DNA of 64,000 nucleotides from the NCBI GenBank assembly GCA_016931955.1, contig JAFGDV010000012.1:1-64000 (forward strand), in the 5' to 3' direction. The position numbers and the translations under genes are program-made. This document shows, in pieces, positions 22,528 to 30,485 of the stretch (the stretch's first letter is position 1; the number at the start of each line of letters is the position of its first letter). Below the pieces are notes generated by a model. It was not told the DNA's origin. It saw only the letters and a program-made list of their open reading frames with translations, and did not search any database. The DNA is from Candidatus Altarchaeota archaeon. Lineage in GTDB: Archaea; Altiarchaeota; Altiarchaeia; IMC4; QMZM01.

Positions 22528-22712
22528 ATTATCTTCATTTTCGCCAACTTGTCGATAATCTGCTTACCAAGCTCAGAATCGTTTTTGATTTCGATCATGG
22601 CTGTATTCCATGTGTAGGGTTTGTTTTTTATGACGACTATTATGTCTTTTCCGCGGATGGCTTCTGGGACGTTGGCATATATCCTCATAAATTTGGCTTT
22701 TTTGTCTGCCAT
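22524..22712 (-). CDS. Small protein of CHAT operon (62 aa), unknown function
   Basis: 62 aa: FMRIYANVPEAIRGKDIIVVI, then KPYTWNTAMIEIKNDSELGKQIIDKL. The IYANVP...KPYTWN...IEIKND layout looks like a compact conserved beta-alpha unit rather than a random frame, but I cannot name its family with confidence. It is the first gene of the three-gene unit and carries its likely promoter in the AT-rich sequence just right of 22712. Confidence 0.65.
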   Translation of the reverse strand: MADKKAKFMRIYANVPEAIRGKDIIVVIKNKPYTWNTAMIEIKNDSELGKQIIDKLAKMKII

Positions 22713-23313
22713 AAGTAACCATTAGCATTGGGGGGATTATTAAGCGTAACGCAGACTTGTTGGGCTTCGCTTATTGTCTAACCCGTGGAAAGCCTTGTCC
22801 CCACTTCATCATGTCTATTTCCCGTCGTCGTATTGTTTTGGTTGTAGTATGTTTTCCTGTATTTCTCATATTGTATTACATGAATTTTTAAACTTTCGTG
22901 TATTATTTATCTCAATAATTTTTCCTTTCCTCGATAAATTAATAGAGTTAAATTTTGTGTCATATGTTTTGGTGGGCTTACCTAAATTTTTAGTATTTAT
23001 ATGCGTAGTTCCCTTGTTTTAGGTGGGGTGTGCATAATGGAACTTAGGATTGAGATGAGCCATACTGAGCAGACCGCATGCTTCTCGCTCCTATTGAGTT
23101 GGAGACTCCGAGCAGGTTAAAGACTTTTGGGGCTTATCTTGGAATCTAGGATATGACTTTATTGGCTGAGGCGATAACTCTTAAGATCCCTTATTTTATC
23201 TCTTTGTATGTCGGTGGTGGGGCTCAGAGGAAGTTGATTATTGTCAGGCGGCTGGATGATGTCTTTTTTTTTTGTTAGGCTGCTGCTGTTGGTGTATCCT
23301 TGGTGGGTTTTTT
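22713..23313. other. 600-bp region without an intact gene, with two decayed pieces
   Basis: Around 22808-22828 the sequence shares about 20 bases with 17977-17997, the outer part of remnant a, so it may be another tail footprint. From 23038 a plus-strand frame starts MELRIEMSHTEQ. After a frame change it continues IELETPSRLKTFGAYLGI, stop, DMTLLAEAITLKIPYFISLY. That looks like a decayed gene I cannot identify. No RNA gene was recognised. Confidence 0.4.
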
Positions 23314-24741
23314 TCAGGCGTGTGAGAAGAATATTATGGGCATGTGTAGTATGTTTTCTTCCAGTTTTATCTGGTCTGTGTTGTAGATTATTATGCCGTG
23401 GGGGGATTTGTATCTCTTGATTGCTTTTCTTATCTGTTTGGTGTTTTTGTCGCCTGAGCCTACTTCTACTGGTATTATCTGGTTTTCTTTTTGGATTAGG
23501 AAGTCCACGCCTTCTTTTTCCGGGTCGTAGGATATTCCTGCTTTTTTTGTGCGGAATAGGGTTGATGCGACGAGGTTTTCTGCGAGGAGTCCTATCATGT
23601 CTCTGTTTTTCAGGTTGTATGTTCCGAGTTTGAATCGTATTGCTGCATTGATGGAGGGTGATAGGAAGTAGTATTTCCAGGGTTTTCTGACTATTTTGCC
23701 TGCGCTGCCGTAGGGTTTGACGCTGAATATGAGGTGTGTTTTTTCCAGGACGTCTAGTATGTTTCTTATGAGGGTTGGTGATTTCTTTAATCTTGCGGCG
23801 AGTTTGGCGTCTGATGTTCCGCCTGGTTTTTGGAGTGCTAGGAAAGTGAGTATCAGCGAGATTGTGTTTCGTGTTTCTGTTGTGAAGTTTTGTATCGTGG
23901 TTAGGTCTTTTTCTATCACTCTTTCGATCATGTCGAATGTTTTCTCGTGGACTGCGGCTTCTTCGAGGGGGATGGCGTAGGGTAGGCCGCCGTAGCATAG
24001 GTAGTTTTCCCATTCTCTCTGGGGGTCTTCGCCTGTTTTCAGGGTCTTTATCGTGATTTCGTGCTTTAGTTCGGAAGCTTTTTTTAGTGTTTTTTCGTCT
24101 GGGTTGTGGATTAATTCCATTATTGTCTCCGTTGTTTTCGGCAGGTCTATGCCGTATTTTAGGGTTATGTGTTCTGTGTAGTTCATTGGGTATATTCTTA
24201 TCTTGGTTATTCTTCTTGCGGCGTCGACGTTTAGTTCTAGGTCTAGCGCGGATGATCCTGTGTATACCGTGAATATTTTCTTTGTTTTGTCGTAGAAGAT
24301 TTTTCCTGCTGTGGACCATTCTTTGTCGTAGTGGGCTTCGTCCACGAATATGAATAATGGCTCTTTGAGGTTTACTGGTGAGGTTCTGTGGATTTTTTGT
24401 ATGTATGTGTCTATCGCATTGAATATTGTGCTGCCGACGTAGTTTTTCATTTCGTCGGCTGTGAAGTATAGTATTTTTTCTGGGTCTATTTTTTTGTCTT
24501 TTGTCAGGTGGTCGTATAGTTGTAGTAGTAGTGTTGTTTTGCCTGTTCCTCTTAGTCCGGGCATCATTATTAGTCTGTTTTCTGTGTCTTTTCCGTCTAG
24601 GTAGTTGTCTGCGTGTTGTTGTAGTCTGTTGTAGATTGTTCTGTGTTTTAGTGGTTTGTCTTCTCTTTTGATGCCGTCTTTTACGAGTTTTGGTGTTTCT
24701 GTGAGTTTGCCTATGACGTAGTTCAGTACCAAGTCGTCCAT
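23314..24741 (-). CDS. AAA ATPase with C-terminal DUF4143/nuclease-like domain
   Basis: About 475 aa. Walker A is GLRGTGKTTLLLQL and Walker B is LFIFVDEAHYD. Sensor-type TGSSALDLE follows. The C-terminal third contains a helix-turn-helix-like segment (KLAARLKKSPTLIRNILDVLEKTHLI) and an EGVDFLIQ...IIPVEVGSG motif of PD-(D/E)XK style. Such ATPases are common accessory genes in archaea with unclear roles. In-frame starts exist at 24762 (TTG), 24750 and 24741. The TATA at 24766-24775 and a TACAT-TATT-ATGTA palindrome favour 24741 and a leaderless message. Confidence 0.82.
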   Translation of the reverse strand: MDDLVLNYVIGKLTETPKLVKDGIKREDKPLKHRTIYNRLQQHADNYLDGKDTENRLIMMPGLRGTGKTTLLLQLYDHLTKDKKIDPEKILYFTADEMKNYVGSTIFNAIDTYIQKIHRTSPVNLKEPLFIFVDEAHYDKEWSTAGKIFYDKTKKIFTVYTGSSALDLELNVDAARRITKIRIYPMNYTEHITLKYGIDLPKTTETIMELIHNPDEKTLKKASELKHEITIKTLKTGEDPQREWENYLCYGGLPYAIPLEEAAVHEKTFDMIERVIEKDLTTIQNFTTETRNTISLILTFLALQKPGGTSDAKLAARLKKSPTLIRNILDVLEKTHLIFSVKPYGSAGKIVRKPWKYYFLSPSINAAIRFKLGTYNLKNRDMIGLLAENLVASTLFRTKKAGISYDPEKEGVDFLIQKENQIIPVEVGSGDKNTKQIRKAIKRYKSPHGIIIYNTDQIKLEENILHMPIIFFSHA

Positions 24742-24745
24742 CTCA

Positions 24746-24775
24746 TACATTATTATGTACAAACCTATATAAATA
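24746..24775 (-). promoter_or_regulatory. ATPase promoter with overlapping palindrome
   Basis: TATATAAATA at 24766-24775 and an inverted repeat TACAT/ATGTA at 24746-24759 lie just upstream of the chosen start, the same arrangement as before the ATPase at 59648. Confidence 0.5.
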
Positions 24776-24800
24776 CTTATACATTATAGAATATAAATCA

Positions 24801-24816
24801 GGGGATTTGGATCCCC
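24801..24816. terminator. Short GC hairpin between ATPase and surface gene
   Basis: GGGGAT and ATCCCC form a 6-bp stem around TTGG, about 20 bp beyond the 3' end of the surface gene at 24833 (minus strand). It may be a termination or mRNA-end structure. There is no clear T run. Confidence 0.3.
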
Positions 24817-24832
24817 CCTAGCCAGATATTCT

Positions 24833-25654
24833 TCACCTTTTTCTTGTTATCAGGTAGGCTATTCCGGGTGTCGTCAATATTATCAGTATTATTCCTATGG
24901 TGTTGAATTCCGGCACCTGTTGTTGGCTGCAGGTGTAGGTGCATCCTGTCGTGCCTTCATCGTCGTAGTTGTCTGTGGTGTCGCATCTGTTGTTGTCTCC
25001 TGTTGTCACGTCTAGGCTGACTATGTCTTCGAAGCTTCCTCCTTCTTGGTTGTTGTTGCAGAATGTGTTCTCGTTCAGTACGTTGTTGAGCACATGTACT
25101 ATGTATACTCCAATGCGTTGGTTGTTGTTTGCTGTGTTACCTGTTAGTGTGTTGCCGTGTGTGCCTATGTATATTCCGTGTAGTGTGTTTTCGTTTGCCG
25201 TGTTGTTTATGAGTTGGTTGTTGTCTCCTCCTGTTCCTCTTATGTCTATTCCTTCTCGGAATCCGGTTATTTTGCAGTTTCTTATGGTGTTTCCTGTTTT
25301 TCCGTCTAGTATTATGCCGAAGTCGTTGCCGGTGTTGTCTCCGTCTATTGTGTTTCCTTGGCAGTCGAATATTTTGTTGTTGAAGCCTGCTGGGCTGTTG
25401 ATGCATGTTCCTACGTAGTTGTTTACTGTTATTGTTCCTACGTAGTTTACTTGGCTGTTGCAGTTTATATTGTCGTTTAGGGCTGCTGTGCAGTCGATGC
25501 AGGCGTCTGTGTTGCTTCCTCCATTTGTTGTTGTGCCGTCTCCGCAGTTGCATACTCCGCATCCTATTTCTGTGTAGGCGTTTACGGTGGCCATCATTAT
25601 CAACAGCATTGTTATTATTGTCGTTATCTTTTCTTTGTTTTTGTTTGTTTTCAT
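24833..25654 (-). CDS. Secreted parallel beta-helix protein with VPE-type archaeosortase tail
   Basis: 273 aa from the ATG at 25654 (MKTNKNKEKITTIITMLLI; signal peptide ending VNAYT). The frame upstream to 25897 is open but low-complexity and unlikely to be translated. After a cysteine-rich start (CGVCNCGDGTT, CIDCTAALND), it has right-handed beta-helix repeats of PbH1/NosD type (NTIRNCKITGFREGIDI, NQLINNTANENTLHGIYI, NTLTGNTANNNQRIGVYI). The C-terminus CSQQQVPEFN, hydrophobic TIGIILIILTTPGIAYLI, TRKR is a sorting signal for the archaeosortase at 27556. It is the intact source of the decayed tails a-d and heads the second module array. Confidence 0.85.
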   Translation of the reverse strand: MKTNKNKEKITTIITMLLIMMATVNAYTEIGCGVCNCGDGTTTNGGSNTDACIDCTAALNDNINCNSQVNYVGTITVNNYVGTCINSPAGFNNKIFDCQGNTIDGDNTGNDFGIILDGKTGNTIRNCKITGFREGIDIRGTGGDNNQLINNTANENTLHGIYIGTHGNTLTGNTANNNQRIGVYIVHVLNNVLNENTFCNNNQEGGSFEDIVSLDVTTGDNNRCDTTDNYDDEGTTGCTYTCSQQQVPEFNTIGIILIILTTPGIAYLITRKR

Positions 25655-25901
25655 GGTGTTTATATTTGTATTCTGTTCTTTATAAGGGGTTTTTTTGTTT
25701 TGCTTTTTAAGCTTTGGTTCGTAATATTTTTGTGTATGGCGTTTTGTCTGTGGGTGGTGTGGTATAGTGTGCGTTGTTTTTTTGGTTTTTTTATACATTG
25801 GTTTGCTTTTTAAAGGCGAAATCCCATATATTTGTATCTTATTTAGGCGAGAAAGTACGTTATTTATTTGAAACAAGTTTGAGGTGACGCAAAACAAAAA
25901 A

Positions 25902-26477
25902 ATGAAAATGATGAAGGTTATGATGGTTCTATTGACCTTGATAACAACTATTTCAGTAGTTAACGCAGCTTATGTTTATTCTACAGACGCTGATGGTAAT
26001 TGGAAAGACCTCTTTGATGGTGATGATAACATATATGCAATAGGTAGTGGGTTCCAAGCAGAAGAAACTTGTAGGATATATATAATGAAAAACGGTAATT
26101 GGGAAACAAAAGATGTGGGTGGTATACCCCCAGGCTCAACAGGAACATATGATGTGTACATCGGGGATACAATACCAATGGACAAAAAGGTTGTTGGCCC
26201 AATAGAAATTGTGACCACTAATGGAGGTAATTTATTAAATACATTAGTGTGGAGCCCACCATTACAAACCGGGAAGTTTGATATAATAGTGGATTGTAAA
26301 AATGTAGGTGGTGATTATGGAAGTTGGGATGGAGCCTACGACCCCACCTCTAGAGATGCTGTAGACACAAACTTCTGTATCGGCTTCACGGTTGTTCCTG
26401 AGTCTGTGTTAGCTGTTGGTTTGATCGCTCTCTTGGTTCCTGGTTTGATTTATGTTGCTAGGAAGAAGTCTGCGTAA
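25902..26477 (+). CDS. Secreted protein with VPE-type archaeosortase tail
   Basis: 191 aa. Signal peptide MKMMKVMMVLLTLITTISVVNA (cleavage before AYVYS). The mature part is a single beta-rich domain (DGDDNIYAIGSGFQAEETCRIYIM, then GTYDVYIGDTIPMDKKVVG), possibly an Ig-like or calcium-stabilised fold. The end is VPESVLAVGLIALLVPG, then LIYVARKKSA, almost the same as the tail at 11360-11450. A GAGGTGA ribosome site at 25881-25887 precedes it; a GTG at 25884 and ATGs at 25902 and 25908 are possible starts. It is divergent from the gene at 24833. Confidence 0.75.
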   Translation: MKMMKVMMVLLTLITTISVVNAAYVYSTDADGNWKDLFDGDDNIYAIGSGFQAEETCRIYIMKNGNWETKDVGGIPPGSTGTYDVYIGDTIPMDKKVVGPIEIVTTNGGNLLNTLVWSPPLQTGKFDIIVDCKNVGGDYGSWDGAYDPTSRDAVDTNFCIGFTVVPESVLAVGLIALLVPGLIYVARKKSA

Positions 26478-26534
26478 AACCTTTTTCTTTCTTTTTCTAT
26501 TTTTCTTTTATTCCTTTTTTTGTATTGCTGCGCT

Positions 26535-26606
26535 ATTTTTATATATAATAATCCATATATATAATATCATTTTAAACATTATTCAATAATTCCACCTTGA
26601 ATTAAA
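26535..26606 (+). promoter_or_regulatory. Promoter region of the aglH-archaeosortase-glycan operon
   Basis: Strongly AT-rich, with repeated TATATA elements at about 26538-26565 and ATTTTAAAC at 26570-26578, before the ATG at 26607. It is the only clear gap before a run of ten plus-strand genes reaching 37698. Confidence 0.5.
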
Positions 26607-27551
26607 ATGGATCCCCTAATAATCTCATCCATAATGTTTTTTGTCGGCTTCTTTGTCACTTTTTTGTACACCCCGCGCTTTATCCATAAAGCCACTACGA
26701 TGGGCTTCGTCGTCATGGACATGTACAAGAAGGGCAAGCCGTTGATTCCCAACGTGGGCGGTCTCACCATCTTAGCCGGCACCTTGGCTTCTTTGATGGC
26801 TGCACAACTCCTTGTGCCCATGGACAAGATACTCATTTTTTACTTCATCGTCACCTCTTTCGCCTTATTCGGTCTAGCAGACGATCTACTCAATGTGGGC
26901 AGGCCCTCCAAGATATACATTCCCTTCCTCCTTTCCCTACCCATCGCTATCCTCTGTAAGGATACTACGCTGTCTCTTGGCTTCATGGAGGTCGAATTGA
27001 GCACCTTGTATGCTTACCTCATCTGCCCCCTTTATGTGATGGTCGTCGCCAACTTGGTGAACATGCACTCCGGCTTCAATGGTCTCTCCGTGGGCCTCTC
27101 CACTAACCTCCTCATCTTTATCGCCGCTAAGGCCTACCTCTCTAACGGCGTGGAAAGTCTCTACTATATCCTGCCTCTCTTCGGTTCCTTGATCGCCTTC
27201 CAGTATTATGACTTCTATCCAGCCAAGATTCTCTGGGGTAATGTTGGCAGCTTGATGGTGGGTTCCGCCGTCGGCGGCTTGATCGTCGTGAACAGATTGG
27301 AGGCTTTTGGTTTTGTTCTCTTGATCCCCCATATCGTCAATTTTTTGATGTATGTTGTCTGGAAGATCAAGAACTTAGGTGACGTGAAATTCGGTAGAGT
27401 CCAAGAGGATGGTTCTTTGTGGGTGCCTAATCCTTGGACTTTGAAGTGGGTTTTGCCTTATTATTTTAGGGTGACTGAGCATCAGGCTATGTGGTTTATG
27501 TATTTGTTGACGACTTTGTTCGGCGTGCTTGCCTTTGTATTAGTACCTTAG
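26607..27551 (+). CDS. aglH: Lipid-linked GlcNAc-1-phosphate transferase, AglH/GPT-like (GT family 4, MraY/WecA superfamily)
   Basis: 314 aa with about nine to ten membrane helices. The superfamily motifs are present: GKPLIPNVGGLTI (substrate loop), LFGLADDLLNV (metal-binding DD), NLVNMHSGFNGLSVG, and a C-terminal cytosolic loop. The HSGFNGL form is that of archaeal and eukaryotic enzymes that use dolichyl phosphate and UDP-GlcNAc. The product is a polyprenyl-PP-GlcNAc primer for protein glycosylation or surface glycan. The gene lies 4 bp before the archaeosortase gene, so the two are co-transcribed. Confidence 0.88.
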   Translation: MDPLIISSIMFFVGFFVTFLYTPRFIHKATTMGFVVMDMYKKGKPLIPNVGGLTILAGTLASLMAAQLLVPMDKILIFYFIVTSFALFGLADDLLNVGRPSKIYIPFLLSLPIAILCKDTTLSLGFMEVELSTLYAYLICPLYVMVVANLVNMHSGFNGLSVGLSTNLLIFIAAKAYLSNGVESLYYILPLFGSLIAFQYYDFYPAKILWGNVGSLMVGSAVGGLIVVNRLEAFGFVLLIPHIVNFLMYVVWKIKNLGDVKFGRVQEDGSLWVPNPWTLKWVLPYYFRVTEHQAMWFMYLLTTLFGVLAFVLVP

Positions 27552-27555
27552 TAAG

Positions 27556-28404
27556 ATGGATCAATACAAAATCTCGAAGGCGTGGTTTGCGGTGGTTATG
27601 CTTTGCCTTATTGGTTCCCTCGTTTTCCTAGAGGTTGGCATGTCATATTTCCCATTTGTCTGGGTTGCTGTGGGCGTCATCGTCCTCTATAAGGCTCGGT
27701 ATCAGCCTTCTTTAGGTCTATCTATACCTTTGAAGATTGTCTGTGTGTTGTTTGGACTTAGCGCTTGTGTTCTTGCTTTTTCCATGGATTCTTTTCGTAT
27801 GCCTGAGGTCTCTCTTCTCCTCTCTGGTCTCAGTATTATTTTCTTCGCTGTCTTGGGTTTCCGAGGCCTCATAATTCCTACAGGAGTACCTATTGTTGTT
27901 TCTTTGGCTTCTCGTTTCATCCGACCATTGATGGTTTCTTTAATCGAGCCTTTGGTTAAACTTACTTTCCTTGTTGTTTCTTTTGTTTTTGGTTTGTTTG
28001 TTGAGGTCCAAACGAGGGATGTGAATAATGTTTTGTCTTTTAAGTCGGTGAACGGTGTTTTCATGAATATCGGCATTGATAATTCTTGTTCTGGTATTTG
28101 GTCTCTTGGGGCGTTCGTCATTGCCATGTTCTTGGTTCTCATAGTCTTTCCTTATATTTTCAGGGAGTGGATCTTGTTTTTCTCCATCGGCTTTGCAGTC
28201 ACCTATTTCCTCAACATTGTGAGGATTGTATTTGTCTGTTTTGTGGGTTATTATACTGGCTCTTATGAGCAGGTCATGTTTGCTCACACCCATATTGGTT
28301 GGATCTTGTTCACAATTTGGATGATCGTTTTCTGGTATTTCTTCATATCGGAATTCCTTAAAGATAGAAAGTCGCGAGGGATTGAAATTGAAACAACTAA
28401 CTGA
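27556..28404 (+). CDS. Archaeosortase/exosortase family transpeptidase
   Basis: 282 aa with about eight transmembrane helices. The three catalytic residues of the exosortase/archaeosortase family are visible near helix ends: Cys178 in IDNSCSGIWSLG, Arg223 in LNIVRIVFVC, and His244 in FAHTHIGWILF. It is predicted to cleave the VPE-type tails of exported proteins and transfer them to a membrane lipid or glycolipid. Three intact substrates are seen at 10569, 24833 and 25902. It sits between the lipid-linked sugar primer gene and the UDP-ManNAc dehydrogenase gene, linking anchoring with glycan synthesis. I cannot assign it to a numbered archaeosortase subclass. Confidence 0.87.
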   Translation: MDQYKISKAWFAVVMLCLIGSLVFLEVGMSYFPFVWVAVGVIVLYKARYQPSLGLSIPLKIVCVLFGLSACVLAFSMDSFRMPEVSLLLSGLSIIFFAVLGFRGLIIPTGVPIVVSLASRFIRPLMVSLIEPLVKLTFLVVSFVFGLFVEVQTRDVNNVLSFKSVNGVFMNIGIDNSCSGIWSLGAFVIAMFLVLIVFPYIFREWILFFSIGFAVTYFLNIVRIVFVCFVGYYTGSYEQVMFAHTHIGWILFTIWMIVFWYFFISEFLKDRKSRGIEIETTN

Positions 28405-28411
28405 TAAAATA

Positions 28412-29722
28412 ATGGATAAAACAGTAAAGATAGGTGTGATAGGTTTAGGTTATGTTGGACTTCCGTTATCAATTGCTTTCGCTAATAAATTCAAGGTTTA
28501 TGGCTACGACGTATCCTCTGAGAGGATTGAATCTCTTTCAAGAGGTGAATCCCATATAGTAGACATCAAAGATGAAGAAGTCAAGAGGGTTCTTAAAAAG
28601 ACTTTTTATCCGACAAAGGATAAAAAAGACTTAGTTAGTTGTGATTTTCTCATAATCTGTGTTCCAACGCCATTAGATAAGAAGAAAAAACCTGACCTAA
28701 GTTACATAAAGGACGCCACCCGTATGATATCCTCCATCTTAAGGGAGAATCATTTTGTAATCCTTGAGAGCACAACCTATCCAGGAACTACTGAGGAGGT
28801 CGTAATTCCCCTTTTGGAGAAAAGTAGTTTGAAGGTTGGTAGGGATTTTAGGGTGGCTTTTTCTCCTGAGAGGGTTGATCCTGGGAACAAGAAGTACCGA
28901 ATAGAAAACACTCCAAAGGTGGTTGGCGGATATGATTCCGAGTCTACGGAGATAGCATTCAGTTTGTATAGTACCATAGTTGAAGCAGGCGTCATTAAAG
29001 TTAAGGATTGTAGGACTGCTGAAGCAATAAAAATCTTTGAGAACATCTTTAGGGGGGTAAACATCGCTCTTGTGAATGAGATAGCCTTGATATTTGAGAA
29101 AATGGGAATAGATACTTGGGAGGCTATAAATGCTGCTTCAACTAAACCATTTGGCTTTATGCCTTTTTACCCTGGCCCAGGTATCGGAGGTCATTGCATC
29201 CCCTTGGATCCATATTATTTATCCTACAAAGCAAGACAGGTTGGCTATAATCCTCGCTTTATCGAACTGAGTGGTGAACTCAATGATTACATGAAGGTGC
29301 ATGCAGTTAATCTTGTCACTAGAGGGCTAAAGGCTGTTGGAAAAAGACTCTTTGATTCAAAGATAGCGGTTATGGGCTTGGCTTATAAGAGGGACATTGA
29401 TGACACAAGAGAATCACCAACTGAGGGCATAATAGAAGAACTAGTGAATCAAGGAAGCCATGTGAAAGTCTATGACCCTTTTGCCAAATCAATAAAGACA
29501 GATTTTGGAGTTTTTAAATCAGAGAAAACATTGAGTGATGCATTAAGTGGTGTTGATTGTGCCATTTTTGTTACAGACCATACTGAATTCAAGAAAATAG
29601 ATATGCAAAAATTCAAAGAAACGATGAATTCTCCAGTTGTTGTTGATTGTAAAAATATTTTTGACCGAAATAGGATGGAGGGGTTTGGATACTACGGAAT
29701 AGGAAAACCTCTTTTGGATTAA
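28412..29722 (+). CDS. UDP-N-acetyl-D-mannosamine (or GlcNAc) 6-dehydrogenase
   Basis: 436 aa from the ATG at 28412 (MDKTVKIGVIGLGYVGLPL); an upstream in-frame ATG at 28382 lies inside the archaeosortase gene. Rossmann motif GLGYVGLP, EST-TYPGTTEE stretch, and the catalytic Cys in GPGIGGHCIPLDPYY, the form found in WecC/WbpA-type enzymes. C-terminal AYKRDIDDTRESP. It oxidises UDP-HexNAc to the uronic acid. With WecB at 52273 it gives UDP-ManNAcA. It is paralogous to, but distinct from, the UDP-glucose dehydrogenase at 3257. Confidence 0.88.
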   Translation: MDKTVKIGVIGLGYVGLPLSIAFANKFKVYGYDVSSERIESLSRGESHIVDIKDEEVKRVLKKTFYPTKDKKDLVSCDFLIICVPTPLDKKKKPDLSYIKDATRMISSILRENHFVILESTTYPGTTEEVVIPLLEKSSLKVGRDFRVAFSPERVDPGNKKYRIENTPKVVGGYDSESTEIAFSLYSTIVEAGVIKVKDCRTAEAIKIFENIFRGVNIALVNEIALIFEKMGIDTWEAINAASTKPFGFMPFYPGPGIGGHCIPLDPYYLSYKARQVGYNPRFIELSGELNDYMKVHAVNLVTRGLKAVGKRLFDSKIAVMGLAYKRDIDDTRESPTEGIIEELVNQGSHVKVYDPFAKSIKTDFGVFKSEKTLSDALSGVDCAIFVTDHTEFKKIDMQKFKETMNSPVVVDCKNIFDRNRMEGFGYYGIGKPLLD

Positions 29723-29723
29723 A

Positions 29724-30485
29724 ATGCAGCGAGATTTTACTATTAGAAAATATTTAGAACTCTGTAATGCGGTAAAGGAAGGTTATACAGTGGTGACTGT
29801 TGCAGACTACATCTTAGAGCAACCACAGAGATGTGTAATTCTCCGGCATGATATCGACATCAGTGCCAATAAGGCCCTTGGGATAGCTAAATTGGAAAAG
29901 GATGTGGGTGTAAGTTCTACGTACTATTTTAGGATGATTCCTGGGATATTCAAGCCAGATATTATAGAAGATATACAGAGCATGGGGCATGAAATCGGCT
30001 ATCACTATGAAGTCTTAGACAAGACAAAAGGAAATAAGAAGAGGGCAATACGGCTATTTGAAAAGGAACTTGAAAAATTCCGTAAAATTTGCGACATCAA
30101 AACAATTGCTATGCATGGTAACCCTTATACTCCTTGGATTAATTGCTCTCTTTGGGATGATATAGACTTCAGGGATTATGGTATAATAGGTGAAGCCTAT
30201 TTAAGTTTGGACTACTCAAAGATCCCATATTTTACAGATACCAGTAGAACATGGGATGGTAGATACAACATAAAGGATCTTGTAAGAATAAAAAACCCTT
30301 ATTCTAGAGAGTTAGGTTGCACAGATGACCTTATTAGGATAATACAAACGAAAAAACTTAGGAGTATCTGCATCAACACTCACCCTAAGAGGTGGAATGA
30401 TTCCTTCCTCCCATGGCTTTGGGAGCTAGGATCACAATCAACAAAGAATCTTTTTAAGTTATGTCTAAAATGCAATCGACAATAG
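29724..30485 (+). CDS. Polysaccharide-deacetylase-like (CE4 fold) protein
   Basis: 253 aa. ILRHDIDISANKALGIAKLE contains an aspartate motif in the place of the CE4 catalytic TFDDG. HEIGYHYEVL matches the second metal motif but has Tyr where H-x-x-x-H would be complete. KTIAMHGNPYTPW lies further on. It may deacetylate or bind an N-acetylated sugar, but the altered motifs leave activity uncertain. It is 1 bp after the dehydrogenase and overlaps the next gene by 25 bp. Confidence 0.7.
   Translation: MQRDFTIRKYLELCNAVKEGYTVVTVADYILEQPQRCVILRHDIDISANKALGIAKLEKDVGVSSTYYFRMIPGIFKPDIIEDIQSMGHEIGYHYEVLDKTKGNKKRAIRLFEKELEKFRKICDIKTIAMHGNPYTPWINCSLWDDIDFRDYGIIGEAYLSLDYSKIPYFTDTSRTWDGRYNIKDLVRIKNPYSRELGCTDDLIRIIQTKKLRSICINTHPKRWNDSFLPWLWELGSQSTKNLFKLCLKCNRQ

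Noticed and set aside
23159-24319. 386-codon minus-strand frame inside the AAA ATPase gene
   Set aside because: Lys/Arg/Asn-rich shadow of the ATPase frame with no recognisable motif.
11499-25654. Classical integrative element with integrase and attachment sites
   Set aside because: No tyrosine or serine integrase, transposase or replication gene lies among the modules, so the tail copies cannot be called attachment sites on present evidence.
25655-25897. N-terminal extension of the beta-helix protein to 25897
   Set aside because: The extension is Lys/Thr/Asn-rich low complexity, and a normal signal peptide starts at 25654.
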